From the NCBI GenBank assembly GCA_013306675.1, contig JABLUY010000156.1, positions 1 to 64,000 of the forward strand: DNA of 64,000 nt, in the 5' to 3' direction. The notes under the pieces were generated by a model that made no database searches, was not told the origin of the DNA, and worked only from the letters and a program-made list of their open reading frames with translations. Both the position numbers and the translations under genes were made by a program. Below are positions 40,081 to 49,200 of this stretch, one piece after another; position 1 is the first letter of the stretch; each line of letters opens with the position of its first letter. Origin of the DNA: Thraustochytrium sp. TN22 (Eukaryota > Sar > Bigyra > Thraustochytrida > Thraustochytriidae).

Positions 40081-41460
40081 ATGGGCGAGAGCGACGTGGT
40101 GACGGCCGGCATGGTGCGGGACCTGAGCGTGGATGAGGAGCGCGGGATCCTGCGCTTCTCGCTCGCCACGGGCAGCCAGGAGGTGCGCGCGGCGTGCGAG
40201 AACAGGCTCATGGGCGAGAAGGAGCGGCCCGCCTGGCTGCGCCGCGCGCCCGTCATCACGGTGCGCGCCGGCGCCGACGCCAAGCAGCGCGTGTCGCTGG
40301 GCCGCGGCCTGGAGGGCGTGCGCCACATCGTGGCCGTGTCCAGCGGCAAGGGCGGCGTGGGCAAGTCCACGGTGGCCGTTAACCTGGCCTTCGCGCTCAG
40401 CGAGCACCACGCCGTGGGCATCCTGGACGCCGACGTGTACGGGCCCAGCCTGCCCACCATGGTCGTGGAGCCCGGCGCAGAGTGGGCCGTCAGCCAGACG
40501 CCCGACGGCCGCCTCATGGAGCCCGTGCTCTTCCACGGCATCCGCTGCATGTCCTACGGCTTCGTGGCGCCCGGCACCGGCGGCCGCGGCCAGGGCGTCG
40601 ACCCGACCAGCTTCTCCTCCCAGCTCGCCGCGGCCGCGCGCACTTCCTCCAGCGCCGCCGCCATGCGCGGGCCCATGGTCTCTACCGTTGTCACGCAGCT
40701 CGCCACACAGACCGACTGGGGCGAGCTCGACGTCCTCATCGTCGATATGCCGCCCGGCACCGGCGACATCCACCTCACGCTCGGCCAGCAGCTCAAGATT
40801 GACGGCGCCGTCATCGTCACCACGCCGCAGCTCCTCAGCTTTGTCGACGTCGTCAAGGGCCTCGAGCTCTTCAAAAAGCTCGACGTGCCCACCATCGCCG
40901 TCGTCGAGAACATGGCCTATTTTGACGGCGATGACGGCAAGCGCTACCGCCCCTTTGGCAACGGCCACCGCGACGAGCTCGTCGCCAGCCTCGGCATCCG
41001 CCACGCTTACTCGCTGCCCATCCTCGCTTCGGCTGCTGCCTGCGCCGACTCCGGCACGCCCTTTGTGCGCGCGCATCTCGAGGACGAGGTCGCCTGGACC
41101 TACCGAAACCTCGCGGCCAACGTCATGGACCACATCAAGCAAAAGCCCGACCCCTCCGCGCTCACCTCCACCGCGCTTTCCTACGACGCGGATGCCAACC
41201 TCATTTTCGCGCGCTTCATCATGCGCGACGGCGCCGCCGAGTACCGCATCCCGCCGCGCGAGCTGCGCACGCGCCTCCGCCGCGTCGACGACATGCTCGG
41301 CAAGGACCCCTCAGACATTCCCGACAACCTGCACCCCGTCAAAATTACGCCCATGGGTAACTACGCCGTCTCCATTCTCTGGTCCGACGGCCACGACGCA
41401 TCCATCTACCCTTTCCTCGATATCCGCGACGCCTGCAAGGAGTTCCACACTGTCGCTTGA
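40081..41460 (+). CDS. HCF101: HCF101-like Mrp/NBP35 Fe-S cluster carrier
   Basis: From the first in-frame ATG the protein has 459 residues. An N-terminal MIP18/DUF59 domain (G-M-V-R-D-L-S-V) precedes the Mrp/NBP35 P-loop ATPase with its deviant Walker A (S-S-G-K-G-G-V-G-K-S-T), then D-A-D-V-Y-G-P-S-L-P and V-D-M-P-P-G-T-G-D. The E-N-M-A-Y-F-D-G-D-D-G-K-R-Y-R-P-F-G segment lacks the CxxC of NBP35, as in plant HCF101. A C-terminal DUF971 domain follows (I-T-P-M-G-N-Y-A-V-S-I-L-W-S-D-G). HCF101 carries [4Fe-4S] clusters, in plastids for photosystem I and in other organelles or the cytosol of non-photosynthetic protists. The frame upstream (from about 39985, A-E-L-E-E-E-A-L-Q-L-L-R-A-V-K) looks like the missing start of DUF59, so the true start may be non-AUG or in an upstream exon. 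Confidence 0.85.
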   Translation: MGESDVVTAGMVRDLSVDEERGILRFSLATGSQEVRAACENRLMGEKERPAWLRRAPVITVRAGADAKQRVSLGRGLEGVRHIVAVSSGKGGVGKSTVAVNLAFALSEHHAVGILDADVYGPSLPTMVVEPGAEWAVSQTPDGRLMEPVLFHGIRCMSYGFVAPGTGGRGQGVDPTSFSSQLAAAARTSSSAAAMRGPMVSTVVTQLATQTDWGELDVLIVDMPPGTGDIHLTLGQQLKIDGAVIVTTPQLLSFVDVVKGLELFKKLDVPTIAVVENMAYFDGDDGKRYRPFGNGHRDELVASLGIRHAYSLPILASAAACADSGTPFVRAHLEDEVAWTYRNLAANVMDHIKQKPDPSALTSTALSYDADANLIFARFIMRDGAAEYRIPPRELRTRLRRVDDMLGKDPSDIPDNLHPVKITPMGNYAVSILWSDGHDASIYPFLDIRDACKEFHTVA

Positions 41461-41488
41461 CATGGCCCTTTTCACAAACCAAGGCGAG

Positions 41489-41489
41489 A

Positions 41490-41545
<56 letters not shown>

Positions 41546-41598
41546 CAGAGAGAGAGAGAGAGAGAGAGAGAGCATGTCAGAGACTGAGACAGAGAGAG

Positions 41599-41630
<32 letters not shown>
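41489..41630. repeat. ACGC and GA microsatellites
   Basis: A pure (ACGC)n run at 41489-41546 is followed by (GA)n at 41547-41571 and again at about 41601-41630, in the 3' region shared by HCF101 and the convergent PEN-2 gene. About 330 bp of A/C-rich sequence with a three-copy acgatcagcacagcac repeat (41775-41825) follows. Confidence 0.9.
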
Positions 41631-41637
<7 letters not shown>

Positions 41638-41963
41638 CGTCGACACAGAGACGACAGCTTGGCTTGGAGAGCATGCACCACCACCTGCGCACCAGGCGTT
41701 GTGAATTGCATGCGCTCTATTTGGCATGAATGAAAACAGAGCTTTTACGTACACCTTGTCTCCCAGCTACGCAATCTGCACAGCACGACGATCAGCACAG
41801 CACGACGATCAGCACAGCACGACACTCGGCGGCATACCATCTGCACCATCAGCGACGCGCGGGCGATATAGCACGGCACAAACGACACCGAGCACGGCAT
41901 CACTGCAATCGCTCAGCAAGCGAACACACGCGCTCGCTCGCTCTTGATCGATCGATAGATTGC

Positions 41964-42278
41964 TCACCAATCGTCGCTGGTCAACGGAACATCAACCACG
42001 AGCAAATCCTGCAGGCTCTTGACATTGGCCACGTTCGCCTGAAAGTAACCAATCCACACTGCCAGCGCAGCCACGCAGACCGCAGCGCCGATGGCAGACC
42101 CCTTGACGTAGAAGCCCAGGTCCGGGTGCGCCGACCCGTCGCGCAGCTTGCCCCCAAAGTACACCGCGCTCAGCACCCAGAGCAGCGGCAGCGCGAAGAA
42201 GCCCGCGAAGAAGAACCGCTTCGCGTTCACCAAGTCCTCCTCCGCCGGCGTCAGCGGCCGCTGCGCGCGCTGCGACAT
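41964..42278 (-). CDS. PEN2: gamma-secretase subunit PEN-2
   Basis: The 104-residue protein has the size and layout of presenilin enhancer 2: a short polar N-terminus, then E-D-L-V-N-A-K-R-F-F-F-A-G-F-F-A-L-P-L-L-W-V-L. That segment matches the conserved start of PEN-2, where the first hydrophobic hairpin leads into the protein. A second hydrophobic segment (I-G-A-A-V-C-V-A-A-L-A-V-W-I-G-Y-F-Q) and the terminal block D-L-L-V-V-D-V-P-L-T complete it. PEN-2 is the smallest subunit of the intramembrane gamma-secretase and is needed for presenilin maturation. The ATG at 42278 gives the family length; the open frame upstream is Arg/Thr-rich. Presenilin, nicastrin and APH-1 are not in the window. 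Confidence 0.85.
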   Translation of the reverse strand: MSQRAQRPLTPAEEDLVNAKRFFFAGFFALPLLWVLSAVYFGGKLRDGSAHPDLGFYVKGSAIGAAVCVAALAVWIGYFQANVANVKSLQDLLVVDVPLTSDDW

Positions 42279-42689
42279 CCTCGAGCGCGGCGCGAGAAGC
42301 GCTTTCGTGCGTGTGCGCGTGCGCGTGCGAGATGGACTTGGTCCGCCCGACGCGCGCCTCTGCACCGAGCAAGCCCGTGCCGCCGCGCCGCCGCCTGAGG
42401 CCTGCCGCCCGCCGCCCGCCGCCCGTCGCCCGCCGCCCGCCGCGAGCCGTCCGCGCCGCCACCCGCGCCGCGCCGCGCTCGATGAAAGTTTACGGCCGCC
42501 ACGGCGGCCAACCTGGTCATGGGCACGCGCACGTACATGTCAATCAATGTATGTCAACGTGTTGTCAATGTCCACGGAGGACAATGTCCACGGAGGACGA
42601 GGAAGGTGGCCGACCTCCTGGCTGAAGGCCGGCAGTAGCCAAGGCTTGCGAGTGGCACGCTTGCCTCGAGTCATCCTCCAAGCCGTACG

Positions 42690-43190
42690 TCATCCATCAT
42701 CAGCTCGTCGGTCCTGCATGTGGTTCAATGAGCGCATGAGAAAAATCTCGCCGCCTGTTTGTCCACGCAGGTTCTGCGCAAACTCCATCTTGAGCTCCTG
42801 GTCGTTGCCGTTCTCGAAGATGGTGTCTTCCGCATCCTGCGCAAGGATGCGCAGCATGGCGCCGAAATTGTTGGAGTCCTTCGCATCCAGGTCATTGCGA
42901 TAGATGCTTGCCTTGGGATGCATGACGTACTCTGCCGCAGCTCTGCCGGGCATCGAGAGCCACCAAAGTCGAAAGCCACGGACTTTGGGCGCTCCTCTTC
43001 CTCCTCAGCGCCCTCGTTGGTTTTGCTCTGCTTCTTGCGATCGCGGCCAAAGCCCTTCTAGGTGAAAAATTGCGTCGTGTTGCCCTGCGCGTCAGCATCG
43101 ATGGTTTTGCTCTGCTTCTTGCGATCGCGGCCAAAGCCCTTCTTGGTGAAAAATTGCGTCGTGTTGCCCTGCGCGTCAGCATCGATGATA
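42690..43190 (-). pseudogene. unidentified broken coding fragment
   Basis: Protein-like text on the minus strand moves between two frames. The 5' part contains the 84-bp tandem repeat (G-N-T-T-Q-F-F-T and G-F-G-R-D-R-K-K-Q-S-K-T in each copy), followed by an acidic patch and K-S-V-A-F-D-F-G-G-S-R. The 3' part reads H-P-K-A-S-I-Y-R-N-D-L-D-A-K-D-S-N-N, then N-L-R-G-Q-T-G-G-E-I-F-L-M-R-S. Neither part has a start in context, and at least two interruptions are present. I do not recognise the family. The composition is less GC-biased than the neighbouring genes, so it may be a remnant of an inserted or transferred sequence. Confidence 0.4.
43019..43186. repeat. 84-bp tandem repeat, two copies
   Basis: Two copies of an 84-bp unit (43019-43102 and 43103-43186) differ at only one position that I can see. 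The length is 28 codons, so the repeat keeps the frame of the broken minus-strand fragment it lies in. Confidence 0.85.
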
Positions 43191-43411
43191 CCCGACGCCC
43201 TGGTCCTCGTACGACTTGGCCTTTTAGTACCGGGTTGTCAACTTGAAGGTCGCTCAGGCTGGTCCTTGACGCCCGCGCAGACCACGAACTCCGGGCCGAC
43301 CGCGAGGGCGCGCGCCGACGGTCGGCGGCGGCGGCGGCGCGGCGCAGAGCGGGGGTGCGCGGCTGCGGTCGCCGAGCGTGCCGCGACCGCGGAGCGAGGA
43401 GACCGCCGACG

Positions 43412-44050
43412 ATGAAGATGGTCATGGTCGTGGCGGCGATGCGCATCGTGGCGACGGCGTCCCTGGCCCTGGCGGCGGCCGCGACGGCGGCGGAGGAGGC
43501 GACGACGGCGCAGAGCGGAGTGCAGCAGGAGCTGCAGGTGCAGATGGTGGACGTGCCGGCAGCCTTGGCCGCGCCGAAGCTGCGCGGAGACGAGGCGTGG
43601 AGCGAGGACGAGGACGAGGACGAGGACGGGACGTGCCCGTTCGTGTATGACGCGTATGAGGCGCACATGAAGCTGCCGCATGCGGGCGAGGTGGTGTGGC
43701 GGTTTGAGCCGGCAAAGTACGGCTTGAGCCACGGGTTCTATTGCTCGCTGCGCACGCGAATGTTCCAGCGGGACGTGGCGTACCGGTTCGGCAACTGCAC
43801 GTGCCCGCCGCTGCGGTTCTGCAGTGAGTCGTGGGGCCAGGTCGACGTGGAGCTGGCGGGCGGCCTGGGTCCGCTGCACATGGAGGTGGGCAAGTGCCAG
43901 ATCGCACACTGGCTGCTGGCGGTCCCGCTCGTGCTCTTTTTGTTCTTCACGGGCTGCTGTGTATGCCTGTGCACGCGGCGGACACCACGCGCGCGGCACG
44001 TCATCATCGTGCGCGCCGACCCGCGCAGCGAGTACGTGAGCCTGAATTGA
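43412..44050 (+). CDS. secreted/type I single-pass membrane protein, unknown
   Basis: The 212-residue protein has a signal peptide (basic start, hydrophobic core to about residue 25). An acidic region (E-D-E-D-E-D-E-D-G) is followed by a Cys-containing ectodomain with C-P-F-V-Y-D, F-Y-C-S-L-R-T-R, F-G-N-C-T-C-P-P and R-F-C-S-E-S-W-G. A C-terminal membrane helix (W-L-L-A-V-P-L-V-L-F-L-F-F) leads into a Cys-rich junction (C-C-V-C-L-C) and a short basic tail ending Y-V-S-L-N. The juxtamembrane cysteines could be palmitoylated. I recognise no family. Start is the ATG before the signal peptide; several further Met codons lie in the first ten residues. The stop is only 33 bp from the stop of the convergent next gene. 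Confidence 0.7.
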   Translation: MKMVMVVAAMRIVATASLALAAAATAAEEATTAQSGVQQELQVQMVDVPAALAAPKLRGDEAWSEDEDEDEDGTCPFVYDAYEAHMKLPHAGEVVWRFEPAKYGLSHGFYCSLRTRMFQRDVAYRFGNCTCPPLRFCSESWGQVDVELAGGLGPLHMEVGKCQIAHWLLAVPLVLFLFFTGCCVCLCTRRTPRARHVIIVRADPRSEYVSLN

Positions 44051-44083
44051 CACAGTGAGATTTTTATTTGTTTCCGTTGCCAG

Positions 44084-45739
44084 TCAGCGCCGTTGGATGC
44101 CCTGGAGCAGGTCGAGCACGGCGTGCGCGCCTGCGCGGGACTTCCAGACCTCAGGGTCGGGCTCGCTGTGGCGCAGGATAGTGAGGAGCGCGAGCACAAA
44201 GTCCGAGAGCACGAGGGAGGGAAGCGCGGTGGCAGACTTGACGAAGAAGGCGCGCTGCGACTTCGCGAAAACGTCCTTGCAGCAGCGCAGGCGGTCCATC
44301 GGGTTGGAAGAGGCGGGCCCGACCTTGGCCTCGTCGGCGAACTTGCCCTCGCCGCTGTCATCGGCCTGCAGCGCATCGCGCGCCGCGGCGATCCAGGTCT
44401 GCAAGATGTGCTCCGGCAGCGCGTCGTCGCACCAGAGCATGAACTCCTGCAGCGACATGGAGGGCTGCGCGCCGCGCACCTGGGACTGAATGCATGCGGC
44501 CTCGAACGCGGCGGCGAGCGCGCGCGCGGGCTCCTGGTCCTTGGCGCGCCTGCTGCGGAAGAGGCGCGCCAGAGTCTGGCGCCAGAGCGGCGCGCGTACT
44601 GGGTCAGCGCGGTCCGCGGCCCGCAGCGCCGCGGCGCGCGCCGTAACATGCTCCTCCAGCAGACGCTGCACCTCGGCGAGCATGACGGCGGAGGACCCGG
44701 AGTACTGCGAGGCGGCCACCATAAGGATGAGCGCCATGAGCTCGTGCCGTAGGACGAGGTCGCGCCCCAAGTCTGCAGAGCGCACACCATTGCGCGCGCG
44801 CACAAGCATGTCCTCCACTTGGCTGGGCGACTCGCCCAGGTCTACGAGGCCGCAGTGGTGAAGGAGGTGCTTGCACTCCTCGGTGCTGAGCGCAAACGGG
44901 TCGGTGCGCCAGGAAGTCCAGGTGTAGTAGTCAATCAGGTGGCACAGGTCCTCGAAAGCGTTCAGGAAACAGGTCTGCACGTCCGTCTCCTTGTCCTCAT
45001 CTAGCTCGCCGCTGCGCACGTCCGCGAACCAATTTGCGTAGTCCGCGCATGCGCGCACGTGGCGCCAGTCCCGTTCAAGCTCAAAGGCGATGCGCTCCGG
45101 CCCGTCAAAGAGCGTGTGCAGCCCAGGCGGCAAATGCTTGCCGCTCTTGCCCGCACGTGGGTCGTAGCCGCCCTCATCTTCTGGCGCAGCATCTGCGATT
45201 GTGTTGCCTCCCTCCAGGCCCAGCTTGGCGCGCTGCCGCCTCGCGTGGGCCTTACCGAACGCCGAGTGGCAAAACGCGGACGAGGACCACTCGCGGTATT
45301 CGGGGGCGCCGTCCTCGCCGAGGCTCACCTGCAGCTGCAGCTGCACCTCAAAGGCAGGCTCCGACTTCTCCTCGCGCTGCTGCGGCAGGTGCTTGTGCAC
45401 GGCGTCCCGAATACTCATGCTTGGGTCCACCACCTCGCCATTGCACCTCACGGCCACCGGCAGGTAGTTACCCATGTCGAGGAGCGCCTCCTCGCGCTGC
45501 CGCTGCTTGCCATGCGCCTGCACGTGCGTCGCGTAGCGCTGCGCAGCCACCAGGCTCAGCCACTTGACGGATTGGGTCGCCTCGCCCACCGCCACAAGAA
45601 ACGTGCAGCCCTCCGCGTGGACCATCACGGCCAGCCCCTGCTCGTGCTCATGGCTCTTTTCCACCGGCGACAGCGGGCCCGCGTCGTCCTTGCCCTCCGC
45701 CTGCTCCTTGTACTCTGCATCTGCCGGCGGCGACCACAT
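44084..45739 (-). CDS. uncharacterised 551-residue helical protein
   Basis: The complete frame starts at an ATG (MWSPPADAEYKEQAEG) and encodes 551 residues with a polar, acidic N-terminus. The middle is mostly helical, with W-T-S-W-R-T-D-P-F-A-L-S-T-E-E-C near residue 270 and R-H-E-L-M-A-L-I-L-M-V-A-A-S-Q-Y near 325. The C-terminal part has S-M-S-L-Q-E-F-M-L-W-C-D-D and F-V-L-A-L-L-T-I-L-R-H. The 'RHE-hydrophobic' and 'SLxEFxxWxxD' patterns resemble blocks in EF-hand-like proteins of flagellated protists, but I see no complete EF-hand loop and would not assign a function. There are no membrane segments or signal peptide. Confidence 0.65.
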   Translation of the reverse strand: MWSPPADAEYKEQAEGKDDAGPLSPVEKSHEHEQGLAVMVHAEGCTFLVAVGEATQSVKWLSLVAAQRYATHVQAHGKQRQREEALLDMGNYLPVAVRCNGEVVDPSMSIRDAVHKHLPQQREEKSEPAFEVQLQLQVSLGEDGAPEYREWSSSAFCHSAFGKAHARRQRAKLGLEGGNTIADAAPEDEGGYDPRAGKSGKHLPPGLHTLFDGPERIAFELERDWRHVRACADYANWFADVRSGELDEDKETDVQTCFLNAFEDLCHLIDYYTWTSWRTDPFALSTEECKHLLHHCGLVDLGESPSQVEDMLVRARNGVRSADLGRDLVLRHELMALILMVAASQYSGSSAVMLAEVQRLLEEHVTARAAALRAADRADPVRAPLWRQTLARLFRSRRAKDQEPARALAAAFEAACIQSQVRGAQPSMSLQEFMLWCDDALPEHILQTWIAAARDALQADDSGEGKFADEAKVGPASSNPMDRLRCCKDVFAKSQRAFFVKSATALPSLVLSDFVLALLTILRHSEPDPEVWKSRAGAHAVLDLLQGIQRR

Positions 45740-46231
45740 GTCGCTTGCTGCTCCTCGCGCTCTTGCTCTTGCCCTCCTGGTGCTCCTTCCGCTGCTGCTG
45801 ACGCTGACGCTGACGCTGACGCTCGCGCTGGAGCTCCAGCAACTAGGCTCTGCACGCTTGCGCGCGCGCTTGCATGTGCACTGGCGGGGCTCTCAGGCGC
45901 CAGCTTGGCGGCTTTCGCCCGCCGCGGTGCAAGGATTGGCTCGCTCTGATTCGCCCCAGCGATAGGCCTAGTGCCTTACTCTTTGTTGAGCGAAGATGAT
46001 GCCAACGGCAAGGTGTGCGTTGCGTGGTCCTACATGACGACCAGTACGTGTCGTGCCAGTGCCAGTGGCGCGGCAGCTGGGCTCGAGAGGTGCCGCGGCC
46101 GGCCAGGCGTTGCCAGTGACTGCAGCCGCGTGACTATGATCTGTGCGGCGCCGACGTTGATTGTACAAAGCTCTTTTGATCAATACTAAGGTAAGGTTGT
46201 AAGGTAGGTGCTTCGCGTGGCGTCTCCAGGC
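45740..46231. other. intergenic, no gene recognised
   Basis: The 492 bp between the start of the 551-residue protein gene and the stop of the kinase gene contain a ctgacg hexamer-like repeat near 45798-45825 and gtgccagtgccagtgg palindromic text near 46053. I see no supportable frame. Confidence 0.4.
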
Positions 46232-49200
46232 TCAGCCCTCGACGCGCGCATCGTCCTCGATGCGCACATCATCCTCGACGCGCACATCGTCGTCATCGTC
46301 GTCTTCGTCCGAGTCACCCGAGGCGGCGGCAGCGAAGCTAAGCTTCTGCAGGTTGGAGAGCTGACTGCAGGAAAAGTCAATCTCCGGGAAAAGGACGGCG
46401 GTAGCAGGGTCGTCCTTGGTCTCGGCGTCGTCACCCATGTGCCTAGTGGCGAGGTCATCCTCGTCGGCAAGGTCATCCTCAACCCCGTCGGCAAGGTCGT
46501 CTTCGTCAGCGAAGTGGTCCTTGTCGTCGACTTGGCCCTCCTTGTGGAACGCAGATGCGGCAACCGAGGCGTCGCCGGTGTCGCCGGCGGCCAGCGGGTC
46601 CGCAGCCGGGCCGTGCGCGCCAAAGTACTTGGTGTCGGTCTCCGAGGTGAGGCGCGGCACAAAGGGCACGAGGTCGGCCTCGGCGGAAAAGTCGCCCGAC
46701 TCAAGTGGGCCCCACTGCACGCCGGCGAAGAAGGGGTGCTGCTGGACCTCGTGCGCGCCGCCCGCGCCGAGGCGCTGCGTCGCGTCAGTGTGGAGCAGCT
46801 GGTGAATGAGATCCCAGACGACGGGGCTGGCGTCAACGCCCGGCCGCGAGGAGTCCGGCGGCAGGCGGCCGGAGAGAATGTTGTTGAAGATGCGCTGCGG
46901 CGACTCATCATTAAAGGGGGGGATGCCAAAGATCATCTCGTACATGATGATGCCCAGCGACCACCAGTCGCACGCAAAGCTGTGGCCCGTGCCGAGGAGA
47001 ATTTCGGGCGCCATGTAGTCCGGTGTGCCGACCTGGCTCCGCATGAGGCGGCGCCGGCGTTCAGCGTGCGGCGGCATTGGCGAACCGGTGGGCGCCGGCG
47101 AACGGGCTGCCGCCTGCCCGTAGGGCGGCAACGGTGAGCGCACGTCTGCCGCCGGCTTGGCCTCGCGCGCCGGTGTCTGGGGCAGCGGGCGCTGCGAGGA
47201 CGCCACGCCGGCGTTCTCGCCGGCGCCCACGGGCGTTCCGGGCGACTCGGGCGCGCCGCCGGCGCCCATCCCGGTCCACAACATGGCAAGGTCGTCGGCG
47301 CCCGCGCCGTCGTTCTCCAGGCCCTGCATGATGCCAATGTGCGACAGACCAAAGTCGGTCAGCTTGATGTGGCCGTCGCGGCCGATGAGGATGTTGTCCG
47401 GCTTGAGGTCGCGATGGCACACGTTGAGCCGCTCATGCAGATACTTGAGCGCCACGGTGATCTCCGCCGCGTATAGGCGCGCGGCGGCCTCCGGGATGAC
47501 GCCGTACGTGTTGAGTAGCGCGAGGATATCGCCGCCAGGGACAAACTCCATCGCCAGGTACAGGCGCGTGCGCGTCTCGAAGGAGAAGTACAGGTTCACC
47601 ACGAAGGGGCAGTCGGCGCGCGCCATGACGTTGCGCTCCGCGACGATGCGCGCCGCCAGGTTCTTGCGCATCACCTCGGCCTTGTCCATGACCTTGACGG
47701 CGTACAGGTCGCCGGTGCGGCGCTTGACGGCAAGAAAGACGCGGCCCACAGACCCGCGCGAGATGACCTTCATAAAGTCAAACTCCTTGGGCGTGTGCGC
47801 ACGCGGCCGCGCCTTGAGCTGCGCGCCGCCGCCGCCACTGTGCAAGAGCGCCGCGTTTTTCTCCTCGGCGATGGCCGAGTCCAGCGCCTCCACAGCAAGC
47901 GCCTTGAGGCTGCCGTAGGCGGGCGCCTTGCCGAGACCGTCCAGAACGGCGGCAAGCACGGTCTGTGCGTGCGCAAGGCAGCGCTGCCGCGCGGCGTGTG
48001 CCGAGGCGCCGGCCAGCGTGCGCGCCTCCAGCACGAGATCGACGCCCTCGGCGATCTCGTCCAGGATGCGGCGCGCCTCCTCGGGCGCCACGGCGTCGGC
48101 GCGCTTCACCTTGGCGCGCGCGCGCGCGCGCTTCAGGGCGCCCACCAGGTTCTCCAAGCGACACTCGCGGTACGAGTCCTTGTAGGTCCGCAGGCAGGCC
48201 TCAAAGTGCGCTGCGGACGCCTTGCGCGGCACGACCTCTTCGCAAATGCGGCAGCGTACGCCATGGGCCTTGGCGCGCTGGCCCGGCGTGCCGGCCGCCA
48301 GCTTCACGAGCGCCCCGGTCGCTCCGGCCTGGCCCAACTCGCGGCGAGGGGGCGTGCGAGGCGGCGGCCCCTCGGGAGCCTTGCGCGGCGGCGAGGGGGG
48401 CGGGGCGCGCGGGGTGGGCGTCGAAATCGAGGCGATCGCCACGGCGGGGGGCAGCGCGTCGCCCACCGCCGTCTGCGAGCGCTGCTTGGCCTCGATGCGC
48501 CGCTGCAGCTGCGTCAGCCGGTCCTTGAAGCCCAGCAGCTCGCGTTCGAAGGTGTCGTCCGCGCGCGGCCCGGGGCTCTCCGGAGCCACGTCTGCAAAGA
48601 TGCCCGGCGAGAAGGGCGGCAGCAGCGGCGAGTCCGCGCCTGGCGATGGCGCCGGGCTCCCTGGCGCCGCCACCGACAGCGGCAGCGGCAGCGGCGTGGC
48701 GGGGGCGATCGGCTCGGCCGACGTGAGCGGCTCGAAGTCGCAGCTCACGCTGCACAGGCTGCGGGAGACGCCCATGCGCTTGCCGCCCGCAAAGCCGCCG
48801 GCCGCCCCGTCCTCGTCCTCGTCCTCGACGCCGAGACCGCCGCCGCCGCCGCCGAGCGCCCCGAGGGCCAGCGCTCGCCGCGAGTAGGGTGAGATGGCGA
48901 AGAGAAAGAGCATGGAGAACTTGGACTCGGCCGCGCGCAGCGCCAGCAGCTCTTCCACGATGAGCACGAGCTTGGCGTGGTGGTCGCCATCGTCCTCCAG
49001 GGCGCTGGCGTCCAGAAAGCGGCGCCCCAGATCCAAAATCTGCTCACGCGCCGCGCGCCGCTCGGGCCGCGGTGTCTCCAGCGCGCAGGCGGCGCGCAAC
49101 TCGTCCATGACCTCGCGCACGCTGTCATCGGCGCGGCGCTTGGCGCGTTCGCGCGCCTCGTTGAAGACGCGCGCTTTGTGAAGCACGTGGCGCAGGTCGT

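Noticed and set aside
39574-41142. 522-codon minus-strand frame
   Set aside because: It lies antisense to HCF101 and has no family signal; HCF101 in the other strand is motif-complete.
41489-41546. (ACGC)n run considered as a telomere-like or CRISPR-like array
   Set aside because: It is a simple tetranucleotide microsatellite with no spacers and no telomeric unit.
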